Assembly: GCA_934256695.1 (NCBI GenBank)
Contig: CAKQPE010000099.1
Coordinates: forward strand, 1 to 7,556
Reading direction: 5' to 3'
Length of the DNA stretch: 7,556 nt
From: an uncultured Eubacteriales bacterium
Lineage (GTDB): Bacteria; Bacillota; Clostridia; Lachnospirales; Anaerotignaceae
Shown here: positions 1 to 5,738 of the stretch, one piece after another
Layout: the number at the start of each line of letters is the position of its first letter
How positions within the stretch are numbered: position 1 is the first letter of the stretch
The notes under the pieces: model-generated
Told to the model about the DNA's origin: nothing
Database searches by the model: none
The model's input: only the letters and a program-made list of their open reading frames with translations
Position numbers and translations under genes: made by a program

Positions 1-238
1 CCTTTCCTATTGTCTGACCTAATTCAATTTTATTTCCCATAACAATACATTCTGTTTTATGAGCAAAAGCCGCATTTTCAAACTTTTTCTTAGTATTTGC
101 GGAAGCGTCCTCGGCTATTATCAAAAGCTTTGCTTTTCCGCTTTTTACTGCATTTTCGCATGGCAGTTCACCGGAAACAAGCCTTCCCGCTCTTTGGCAG
201 AGACTAAGCATTGAAAAAAATTTATTCTTCAACGGCAT
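1..238 (-). CDS. ylxQ: YlxQ, L7Ae-family RNA-binding protein (3' end cut by window edge)
   Basis: This is a small L7Ae/L30e-type RNA-binding protein, a family that typically recognises kink-turn RNA. The cellular role of YlxQ is not well defined. The first 79 residues are visible of roughly 100 expected. Family-typical stretches are LCQRAGRLVSGE (residues 12-23), VKSGKAKLLIIAEDAS (31-46) with the following NTKKKF, and the LGQTIGK end. The start is the ATG at 238, inside the end of rnpM. It has AGGAG seven bases upstream and gives the N-terminal helix expected for the family. A second in-frame ATG at 211 lacks a ribosome binding site and would remove that helix. The gene is last in view of the rimP-nusA-rnpM-ylxQ operon and overlaps rnpM by 17 bases, so translational coupling is likely. 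In related genomes infB follows. The assignment is firm; the function is only family-level. Confidence 0.93.
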   Translation of the reverse strand, partial: MPLKNKFFSMLSLCQRAGRLVSGELPCENAVKSGKAKLLIIAEDASANTKKKFENAAFAHKTECIVMGNKIELGQTIGK

Positions 239-497
239 TTACAAGCTCCTCTCTCAGCTTTTCGTAAACCTCCTTCGGTACGGAGGCCTTAAAACTTCTT
301 TCAAGTCCTTTTGATTTTTTTGCCTTTTCAAGACATTCCAAATCCGGACATATATACGCACCTCTGCCTGGCTTTTTGCCTGTAAAGTCTATGCTGAACT
401 CTCCCGCATCATTTCTAACAACTCTTACAAGAGTACGTTTATCCTTCATTTCCTGACAGCCAGTGCATTTTCTAAGAGGAATAGATTTTTGTTTCAT
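222..497 (-). CDS. rnpM: RnpM (YlxR), DUF448 RNase P modulator
   Basis: This is a 91-residue YlxR/DUF448 protein. In Bacillus subtilis the family member has been described as RnpM, which binds the RNase P RNA and modulates its activity; that role here is inferred by homology. The two family signatures are both present: RKCTGC at residues 9-14 and PGRGAYIC at 43-50, followed by a further cysteine at 55 and a lysine-rich helix. The four cysteines (11, 14, 50, 55) form a possible metal or structural cluster, though this is only inferred. The start ATG at 497 has AGGAGG at an appropriate distance. The gene begins 22 bases after the nusA stop and its end overlaps ylxQ. Length is normal for the family and no defect is seen. 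Confidence 0.95.
   Translation of the reverse strand: MKQKSIPLRKCTGCQEMKDKRTLVRVVRNDAGEFSIDFTGKKPGRGAYICPDLECLEKAKKSKGLERSFKASVPKEVYEKLREELVNAVEE
246..250 (-). promoter_or_regulatory. Ribosome binding site of ylxQ, inside rnpM
   Basis: The minus strand reads AGGAG followed by a seven-base spacer and the ATG at 238. The site lies within the last codons of rnpM. It decides the ylxQ start in favour of 238 over the unsupported ATG at 211, and suggests ribosomes finishing rnpM can reinitiate at ylxQ. Confidence 0.8.
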
Positions 498-519
498 TAA
501 ATTTCCTCCTTATTTTAAA

Positions 520-1716
520 TTATTCTTCTGTTGTTTCTTCATTTACAGTTTCTTCAACAGGCATTTCTGACGCTAATTCTGCATTTTCCGTTGTTTCTTC
601 CGTATCATCTGCAAAATCTTCTGTTAAAACATCATCTTTTGCTTCCTCCTCATCATCAAGGAAGCCTGTCTGTTCAGCCTGAGTTTCACTCTTAATATCA
701 ATTCTCCAGCCTGTAAGTTTGGCAGAAAGTCTTGCATTCTGTCCTTCTCTGCCGATAGCAAGTGAAAGCTGATGGTCAGGAACAACTATTTTTGCACTCT
801 GGTCAGCCTCGTTTACTTTAACCGCAACTACCTTTGAAGGGCTTAAAGCTGCTGCGATAAATGTCTTAGGGTCTTCGTTCCAGTCAATAATATCAATCTT
901 TTCGCCTTTAAGTTCTTCTACTATTACGTTTACACGGCAGCCGTTCTGACCAACACAAGCACCTACTGCGTCAACGTTAGGGTCTTTTGAATATACGGCA
1001 ATCTTTGTTCTTGAACCTGCTTCACGTGCAATGCTTTTTATTTCAACAACACCGTCATGTACTTCCGGTACTTCCTGTTCAAAAAGACGTTTTACAAGTT
1101 CAGGATGCGTTCTTGAAACATAAATCTGAGGGCCTTTTGTTGTCTGTTTAACTTCAAGAACATAAACCTTTAATCTATCGCCGAAATTATATTCCTCATT
1201 AGGAATCTGTTCATTAGGAAGAAGAATACCGTCTATTTTTCCAAGCTGAACGATAACATTTCTTTTTTCATGTCTCTGAACAATACCTGTTATAATATCC
1301 TTTTCCTTTGTAATGTACTGATTGTAAAGGATTTCTCTTTCGGCTTCTCTGAATTTCTGAACAACAACCTGTTTTGCTGTCTGGGCAGAAATTCTGCCGA
1401 AGTTTCTCGGTGTGATAACCTCGTTATATGTATCACCTACATGATACTGAGGGCCAAGAATTCTTGCTTCCATAATAGACATCTGTGTAACAGGGTCTTC
1501 TACATGTTCTACTATTTCTTTCTGGGCATAAACAGTTACTTCTCCTGTTTCACGGTTCATTTCAACCTTAACATTCTGAGAAGAACCGAAATTTTTCTTG
1601 CATGCAGAAACAAGAGCCGCCTCTATTGCTTCAAAAATAATTTCCTTGTCAATGCCTTTTTCTTTTTCGATAATGTTAAGAGCCTCAATAAATTCAGCCT
1701 TATCATTTTTATTCAT
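520..1716 (-). CDS. nusA: Transcription termination/antitermination factor NusA
   Basis: NusA is a cytoplasmic RNA-polymerase-bound factor that promotes pausing and hairpin-dependent termination and takes part in antitermination complexes. The 398 residues hold an N-terminal polymerase-binding domain (about 1-130), an S1 domain (about 135-200), KH1 (about 203-280, with VGACVGQNG at 251-259) and KH2 (about 284-345, with LSLAIGREGQNARL at 317-330 and GWRIDIKS after it). The KH1 GXXG loop reads GQNG, whereas E. coli and B. subtilis have arginine at the third position. There are no AR repeats as in E. coli. The protein ends in a low-complexity acidic tail (346-398) with 23 Asp/Glu out of 53 residues. 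The ATG at 1716 is preceded by GGAGGT, and the gap from the rimP stop is 15 bases. Expression is probably set by the promoter and leader hairpin ahead of rimP. Confidence 0.98.
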   Translation of the reverse strand: MNKNDKAEFIEALNIIEKEKGIDKEIIFEAIEAALVSACKKNFGSSQNVKVEMNRETGEVTVYAQKEIVEHVEDPVTQMSIMEARILGPQYHVGDTYNEVITPRNFGRISAQTAKQVVVQKFREAEREILYNQYITKEKDIITGIVQRHEKRNVIVQLGKIDGILLPNEQIPNEEYNFGDRLKVYVLEVKQTTKGPQIYVSRTHPELVKRLFEQEVPEVHDGVVEIKSIAREAGSRTKIAVYSKDPNVDAVGACVGQNGCRVNVIVEELKGEKIDIIDWNEDPKTFIAAALSPSKVVAVKVNEADQSAKIVVPDHQLSLAIGREGQNARLSAKLTGWRIDIKSETQAEQTGFLDDEEEAKDDVLTEDFADDTEETTENAELASEMPVEETVNEETTEE

Positions 1717-1731
1717 TTTTTGTATACCTCC

Positions 1732-2199
1732 TTAGAAAATTACTGCCAGACGGACTGAAGCCACGCTTTTTCTTTCAAAACTGATTTCTTCGCCGTTATC
1801 GTCAATTATAACTATATTTTTATCTATAAGACCTTTAAGCTCACCCTGATATTCCTTTGAACCGTTAAATGGTTTGTAGAGCTTAATGTCAATAATTTTG
1901 CCTTTATATTTTTCGAAGTCCGAATCCTTTTTAAGTGGTCTGTCCAGTCCCGGTGAACTTACCTCAAAAATATATGCCTGTTCTATAGGGTCTTTTTCAT
2001 CGAGTATCTTTTCTGCCGCCTTGCTGAAAAGCTCACAATCATTAATAGTAATTCCGCCTTCTTTGTCAAGATATACCCTAAGATAATAATTCTGACCTTC
2101 TTTTACAAACTCAACATCGGCAATTTCAAAATTAAGTTCCTTTGCCGTATCTGTCAAGAGGAGTTCCACTCTTGATGCCGTATTAGATGTATTTGCCAT
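1732..2199 (-). CDS. rimP: Ribosome maturation factor RimP
   Basis: RimP (DUF150, YlxS/YhbC family) binds the 30S precursor and helps assembly of the small ribosomal subunit. The product is 155 residues, normal length. The family hallmark is at 79-89, EVSSPGLDRPL, joining the N-terminal alpha/beta domain (about 8-80) to the C-terminal SH3-like beta-barrel (about 88-155). The N-terminal half shows the usual YLRVYLDKEGGITINDCE pattern. The ATG at 2199 is preceded by a GGGGTGG-type purine-rich ribosome binding site, weaker than those of its neighbours. It is the first gene of the operon with nusA, rnpM and ylxQ. The transcript carries a leader of about 100 bases that contains a terminator-like hairpin. 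Confidence 0.96.
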   Translation of the reverse strand: MANTSNTASRVELLLTDTAKELNFEIADVEFVKEGQNYYLRVYLDKEGGITINDCELFSKAAEKILDEKDPIEQAYIFEVSSPGLDRPLKKDSDFEKYKGKIIDIKLYKPFNGSKEYQGELKGLIDKNIVIIDDNGEEISFERKSVASVRLAVIF

Positions 2200-2246
2200 A
2201 ACACCACCCCTTAAAAATTAATTTTAATTTTAACCTCACAAATAGG

Positions 2247-2278
2247 TAAACAAAAGAGTGGGTTTAACACCCACTCTT
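2247..2278 (-). terminator. Leader hairpin ahead of rimP: candidate attenuator, also serving the purA 3' end
   Basis: The minus strand carries a perfect 10-base-pair inverted repeat (2254-2263 with 2269-2278, AAGAGTGGGT and its complement) and a five-base loop. The stem ends in TT and is followed by TTGTTTA, an interrupted U-tract. It sits about 20 bases after the predicted transcription start, so it lies inside the rimP-nusA leader. It is also the only terminator-like hairpin between purA and rimP, so purA transcripts should end here too. A NusA-dependent leader terminator controlling ylxS-nusA is, as I recall, established in B. subtilis. The same function here is inferred from position and shape. 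Confidence 0.75.
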
Positions 2279-2305
2279 CACAAATTTCTCTATTCCGTCT
2301 ACTTC

Positions 2306-2334
2306 ATTATAGCACTTACTGTCAAATGTTGCAA
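2306..2334 (-). promoter_or_regulatory. Sigma-A-type promoter of the rimP-nusA operon
   Basis: On the minus strand TTGCAA (2329-2334) is followed by a 17-base spacer and a perfect TATAAT (2306-2311). The predicted start is near 2299, giving a leader of about 100 bases before rimP. The -35 matches consensus at four of six positions. The promoter begins only ten bases beyond the purA stop codon, so it is the natural boundary between the two transcription units. Confidence 0.75.
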
Positions 2335-2343
2335 CAGAAATTT

Positions 2344-3621
2344 TTATCTATAAATAATCTCGTTTCTCTTAGGACCGTTAGAAACTATAGTTATAGGATA
2401 ACCTACTTCCTTTTCGATAAACTCAATATACTTCTTGCAGTTTTCCGGAAGGTCATTATAGTTTGTAATGCCTCTTATATCGGATTTCCAACCAGGAAGA
2501 ACCTTGTAAACAGGTTTTGCTTTTTCAAGAAGCGGTGTAACAGGGAATTCATTTGTTACCTTTCCGTCAATTTCATATCCAATACATACAGGTATCTGGT
2601 CAAGATAGCTGAGTACATCAACTACTGTAAGGGCAATATCCGTTGTTCCCTGAAGCATACAGCCGTATCTTACTGCAACACAGTCAAGCCATCCCATTCT
2701 TCTTGGGCGTCCTGTTGTAGCACCAAACTCGCCGGCATCTCCGCCTCTTACTCTGAGTTCCTGTGCCTCATCGCCGAAAATTTCGCTTACGAAAGCTCCG
2801 CCGCCTACAGCACTTGAGTATGCTTTAACAACTGTATAAACTTTTTCTATTGCATAAGGAGGTATTCCGCCTGCACCTATTGCACCGAAACCTGCAAGTG
2901 TTGAAGAAGATGTTGTCATAGGATAAATTCCGTGATCAGGGTCTTTTAATGCACCAAGCTGACCTTCGAGAAGAATTTCTTTTCCTTCTTCAACTGCTTT
3001 GTGAAGATATTCAGCTGTGTTTGTAACATAAGGAGCTATAACATCCTTGTAAGCTATAACCTCATCAAAAACAGCCTGAGGATCGAGTTTTGGCTGATGA
3101 TAAAGATGTTCAAGAAGAACATTCTTTATTTCACAGGCAGCCTTGATTCTTTCCATAAGTATATCCTCATGGAAAAGGTCACAAATCTGTATGCCTGTCT
3201 TAGCATATTTATCAGAATAGAAAGGAGCAATTCCGCTTTTTGTAGAACCGAACTGTTTATCGCTGAGTCTTGCCTCCTCAAGAGTATCAAAAAGAATATG
3301 ATATGGCATAAGAAGCTGAACTCTGTCAGAGATAAGTATCTTAGGCTCTTTTATGCCGCTTTCCTTGATGTAATTAAGCTCTTTTATAAAGTACGGAACA
3401 TTGAAGGCAACACCATTGCCGATAATATTAACGGTATTTTCGTTGAAAACACCTGAAGGCATCTGATGGAGAGCGTGTTTGCCATAGTCATTTATAATTG
3501 TATGACCGGCGTTGCTGCCACCCTGAAAACGAATAACTATGTCTGCATTTTCTGCAAGCATATCTGTTATTTTACCTTTACCTTCGTCACCCCAGCAGGA
3601 ACCGACGATTGCTTTAACCAT
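2344..3621 (-). CDS. purA: Adenylosuccinate synthetase PurA (divergent Lachnospiraceae-type form)
   Basis: PurA makes adenylosuccinate from IMP and aspartate with GTP hydrolysis, the first step of the AMP branch; it is a cytoplasmic dimer. The 425 residues show the phosphate-binding GDEGKGK at 11-17 with the catalytic Asp12, GSNAGHT at 35-41 with catalytic His40, the aspartate-binding loop ATTGRPRRMGW at 301-311, and a GTP-base region near VSNGP at 413-417. Several usually conserved segments differ from E. coli PurA: STKSGIAP at 126-133 where TTGRGIGP is usual, KYAKTG in place of KVARRG, and VGGGAFVSE at 272-280. I recall the same changes in Lachnospiraceae enzymes, so this looks like a subfamily rather than decay. 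The ATG at 3621 has AGGAG nine bases upstream. The gene is probably monocistronic, with its own promoter. Confidence 0.96.
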   Translation of the reverse strand: MVKAIVGSCWGDEGKGKITDMLAENADIVIRFQGGSNAGHTIINDYGKHALHQMPSGVFNENTVNIIGNGVAFNVPYFIKELNYIKESGIKEPKILISDRVQLLMPYHILFDTLEEARLSDKQFGSTKSGIAPFYSDKYAKTGIQICDLFHEDILMERIKAACEIKNVLLEHLYHQPKLDPQAVFDEVIAYKDVIAPYVTNTAEYLHKAVEEGKEILLEGQLGALKDPDHGIYPMTTSSSTLAGFGAIGAGGIPPYAIEKVYTVVKAYSSAVGGGAFVSEIFGDEAQELRVRGGDAGEFGATTGRPRRMGWLDCVAVRYGCMLQGTTDIALTVVDVLSYLDQIPVCIGYEIDGKVTNEFPVTPLLEKAKPVYKVLPGWKSDIRGITNYNDLPENCKKYIEFIEKEVGYPITIVSNGPKRNEIIYR

Positions 3622-3690
3622 TGTCTATCACTCCTGTAATAAATCATTTTTATCTGTGCCGTTGCACAAACACCATTAACTACAATAAAG

Positions 3691-3719
3691 ATTATAAAAC
3701 ATTTTTAACTATAAGTAAA
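3691..3719 (-). promoter_or_regulatory. Candidate purA promoter
   Basis: The minus strand has TTTACT (3714-3719), a 17-base spacer and a perfect TATAAT (3691-3696). The predicted start near 3684 gives a leader of about 60 bases. The leader holds only a weak five-pair hairpin (TGTGC/GCACA, 3655-3668). I saw no purine-riboswitch fold and no Bacillus-type PurR box. The region is very AT-rich, so chance matches are possible. Confidence 0.6.
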
Positions 3720-3729
3720 ATAAATACTT

Positions 3730-3760
3730 TTTATACTTGTTATAAATCATCTTTATACTT
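3730..3760. repeat. Direct repeat of TTTATACTT in the divergent intergenic region
   Basis: The nine-base TTTATACTT occurs at 3730-3738 and again at 3752-3760, 22 bases apart, about two helical turns. A third partial copy, TACTT, lies at 3725-3729. The repeats sit just upstream of the candidate purA -35 and overlap the weak candidate promoter of the plus-strand gene. They could be regulator sites or simply AT-rich coincidence. Confidence 0.4.
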
Positions 3761-3787
3761 TTAAAATCCATTGATATATGATAAAAT
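3754..3787 (+). promoter_or_regulatory. Weak candidate promoter for the orphan membrane protein gene
   Basis: Possible -10 elements are TATGAT (3777-3782) or TAAAAT (3782-3787), each five of six matches. The boxes 17 bases upstream (TATACT or TTTTAA) match consensus at only three of six. A promoter must lie between 3622 and 3817 if the gene is expressed on its own, but base composition makes the exact site uncertain. Confidence 0.25.
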
Positions 3788-3817
3788 AAATTATTAATCA
3801 AAGGGGGATTTTTACAA

Positions 3818-4219
3818 ATGATAAAAAAAATTTGGGACAGTCAGTATGTAAAGATAGGCGTTTTAATGATTATTGTTGTTGGTATTTATTCTGCATTTAA
3901 TATAAGATCCGACAGAGCGGCAAAAGAAAGGTATTATAATACAGCAGAAGAAATATGCCAAAGCTATAATATAGAAATAACTGACCATGAATATATGAAA
4001 AATCCAAGGAGAGGTGCTATGAAATATTATCTTTCCCTTACTTGTACATCTGACAGCGATATTTCTTATGAAGAAATATATGATTGTATGAAAGAAATTG
4101 ACGATGCACAGACAAATGTTGTTCTTCCCTACCCTGAATTTTATTTAAACACAAACACCTACGAAGAAGACAACCATACTCTCAAGGAAAATTCCAAAGT
4201 TGTTTATACAGCAGAATAA
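3818..4219 (+). CDS. Small membrane-anchored protein of unknown function
   Basis: I do not recognise this 133-residue protein. It has a short basic N-terminus (MIKKIW), one hydrophobic segment at about 11-28 (VKIGVLMIIVVGIYSAF), then about 105 hydrophilic residues. There is no lipobox cysteine, so an uncleaved N-terminal anchor is more likely than a lipoprotein; the soluble part is probably outside the cell, though topology is inferred. The soluble part suggests a small alpha/beta domain, with helices around 36-50 and 72-88 and strands around 68-76 and 100-130. Cysteines are at 47, 66 and 80. The ATG at 3818 has AGGGGG upstream at good spacing, and a strong terminator begins six bases after the stop, so it is a real single-gene unit. 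It is the only plus-strand gene, between purA and the purine operon, and nothing links it functionally to either. Confidence 0.85.
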   Translation: MIKKIWDSQYVKIGVLMIIVVGIYSAFNIRSDRAAKERYYNTAEEICQSYNIEITDHEYMKNPRRGAMKYYLSLTCTSDSDISYEEIYDCMKEIDDAQTNVVLPYPEFYLNTNTYEEDNHTLKENSKVVYTAE

Positions 4220-4224
4220 GATAT

Positions 4225-4255
4225 AAAAAACCGTGACAAAAGTCACGGTTTTTTT
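4225..4255. terminator. Strong bidirectional intrinsic terminator
   Basis: A GC-rich stem, CCGTGAC with GTCACGG (4231-4237 and 4242-4248), has an AAAA loop, is flanked by six A on the left and seven T on the right, and can pair further through those tracts. It works as a classical terminator in both directions, ending the plus-strand orphan gene (stop at 4219) and the convergent purine operon (purB stop at 4305). Confidence 0.95.
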
Positions 4256-4273
4256 ATTGACAATTATTTAAAC

Positions 4274-4297
4274 AAGTAGAAATCCTGATTTCGACTT
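4274..4297 (-). repeat. Imperfect inverted repeat just after purB
   Basis: The arms AAGTAGAAATC and GATTTCGACTT (4274-4284 and 4287-4297) are complementary except for one position. In RNA this gives an AT-rich stem with a CCTG or CAGG tetraloop. It lies 7 bases beyond the purB stop and upstream of the strong terminator on that strand. It may be a secondary terminator hairpin or a 3' end stabiliser; no U-tract directly follows. Confidence 0.5.
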
Positions 4298-4304
4298 AGT
4301 TATA

Positions 4305-5738
4305 TTATACTCTTATTTCTTCGGCTGTGTTGCTTAAAAGGTCTTTGTTTGCCTCAAGAGCAGGTTTTACAAAGTTTTCTATAAATTCCTCTGTCTGCTG
4401 AGGCGCACGGCCTACGAAATTCTTAGCGTCCATAATGGAATTAAGTTCTTCAAGTGTAAGACCGAATGAAGGATCAGCTGCAATTCTTTCAAGAAGGTCA
4501 TTTGGCTTTCCTTCGGCTTTAACAACTTTTCCGGCAGCCATAGAATGAACACGGATTTTTTCGTGAAGTTCCTGTCTGTTTCCGCCCTTCTTAACTGCGT
4601 CCATCATGATATTTTCCGTAGCCATAAAAGGAAGTTCGTTGTTAAGGTGCTGTTCTATAACCTTAGGATATACAACAAGACCATCTACTACGTTTCTGTA
4701 AAGGCTTAATATTGCATCTGTAGCAAGGAACGCTTCAGGTACACTTATTCTCTTGTTTGCAGAATCGTCAAGTGTTCTTTCAAACCACTGTGTAGATGCT
4801 GTTACAGCAGGATTTATCGCTGCTGAAATTACGTATCTTGCAAGAGAACCTATTCTTTCACTTCTCATAGGGTTTCTCTTATATGCCATAGCAGATGAAC
4901 CAATCTGACTCTTTTCAAAAGGTTCTTCAACTTCTTTAAGATGCTGTAAAAGTCTTATATCGTTGCTAAACTTATAAGCACTCTGGGCAATCTGTGAAAG
5001 AAGGCTTAAAATCTGGTAATCCAGTTTACGAGGATATGTCTGGCCCGAAACTGCAAAACAGCTCTTAAAGCCCATTTTTTCAGCTATCATGCCGTCAATC
5101 TTTTTAACCTTTTCATGATCACCGTCAAAAAGTTCAAGGAAACTTGCCTGTGTGCCTGTTGTTCCCTTTGAACCGAGAAGTTTTGCCTTCTCAAGCTGAT
5201 GGTCAATATCCTCAAGATCCATTAAAAGGTCTTGTAACCATAAAGAAGCTCTTTTGCCTACTGTAGTTGTCTGTGCCGGCTGAAAATGTGTAAAGCCGAG
5301 AGTAGGCATATCTTTATATTCATAAGCAAACTTTGAAAGCTCATTAATAACATTTACAAGTTCTTTTTTAATAAGCTTTAAAGCCTCTGTCATTATTATA
5401 ATATCTGTGTTGTCACCTACATAACAGCTTGTAGCACCAAGGTGAATTATAGGCATTGCAGACTTAGCCTGCATACCGAAAGCGTAAACATGGCTCATTA
5501 CGTCATGGCGAACTATCTTTTCTCTTTCTTCTGCCACTTCGTAATTAATATCGTCCTGATATTTTTTCATTTCAGCAATCTGCTCATCTGTTATGTTAAG
5601 TCCCAATTCCTTCTCTGTTTCGGCAAGAGCAATCCAAAGTTTTCTCCATGTTTTAAATTTGTAATCCGGAGAAAAGAGATAGCTCATCTCTTTACTAGAG
5701 TATCGTGAATTTAGGGGGCTTTCGTATTTCGATCTCAT
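4305..5738 (-). CDS. purB: Adenylosuccinate lyase PurB
   Basis: PurB is a homotetrameric cytoplasmic fumarase-superfamily lyase that acts twice in purine synthesis: it cleaves SAICAR to AICAR and adenylosuccinate to AMP, releasing fumarate each time. The 477-residue product starts MRSKYESPLNSRY. It has the three superfamily conserved regions: RHDVMSH at 77-83, GFTHFQPAQTTTVG at 148-161 with the catalytic-acid-type His151, and the signature loop GSSAMAYKRNP at 280-290 carrying the catalytic serine region. Length and N-terminus fit the roughly 475-residue subgroup. The frame stays open upstream to an ATG at 5843, but that extension does not resemble PurB; the ATG at 5738 with AAGGAGG nine bases upstream is the supported start. 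The gene overlaps the end of purF by 44 bases and is the last of the operon. Confidence 0.97.
   Translation of the reverse strand: MRSKYESPLNSRYSSKEMSYLFSPDYKFKTWRKLWIALAETEKELGLNITDEQIAEMKKYQDDINYEVAEEREKIVRHDVMSHVYAFGMQAKSAMPIIHLGATSCYVGDNTDIIIMTEALKLIKKELVNVINELSKFAYEYKDMPTLGFTHFQPAQTTTVGKRASLWLQDLLMDLEDIDHQLEKAKLLGSKGTTGTQASFLELFDGDHEKVKKIDGMIAEKMGFKSCFAVSGQTYPRKLDYQILSLLSQIAQSAYKFSNDIRLLQHLKEVEEPFEKSQIGSSAMAYKRNPMRSERIGSLARYVISAAINPAVTASTQWFERTLDDSANKRISVPEAFLATDAILSLYRNVVDGLVVYPKVIEQHLNNELPFMATENIMMDAVKKGGNRQELHEKIRVHSMAAGKVVKAEGKPNDLLERIAADPSFGLTLEELNSIMDAKNFVGRAPQQTEEFIENFVKPALEANKDLLSNTAEEIRV

Noticed and set aside
1270..1758. Open frame of 162 codons on the plus strand across nusA
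   Set aside because: It lies opposite nusA, lacks a ribosome binding site, and its Cys/Asn/Phe-rich composition is what the antisense of a real gene gives.
1886..2086. Short plus-strand frame inside rimP
   Set aside because: Antisense shadow of a conserved gene; no ribosome binding site or family resemblance.
2306..2325. TTGACA followed by TATAAT on the minus strand upstream of rimP
   Set aside because: The spacing is only 8 bases, too short for a sigma-A promoter. The same -10 pairs properly with TTGCAA 17 bases upstream.
2326..2817. Open plus-strand frame across the purA 3' half
   Set aside because: Antisense shadow of the conserved purA gene, with no family features and no convincing start signal.
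3001..3456. Plus-strand frame inside purA
   Set aside because: Antisense shadow of a conserved gene; composition not protein-like.
2344..3621. PurZ-like (phage diaminopurine pathway) reading of the unusual PurA
   Set aside because: The catalytic aspartate of GDEGKGK is intact, whereas PurZ proteins replace it. Chromosomal context and full-length synteny also fit PurA.
3622..3690. Possible purine riboswitch or PurR box in the purA leader
   Set aside because: The leader is about 60 bases with only a five-pair hairpin, no three-way junction and no CCGAAC-type inverted boxes.
5442..5708. Plus-strand frame inside purB
   Set aside because: Antisense shadow; PurB is full length and conserved on the other strand.
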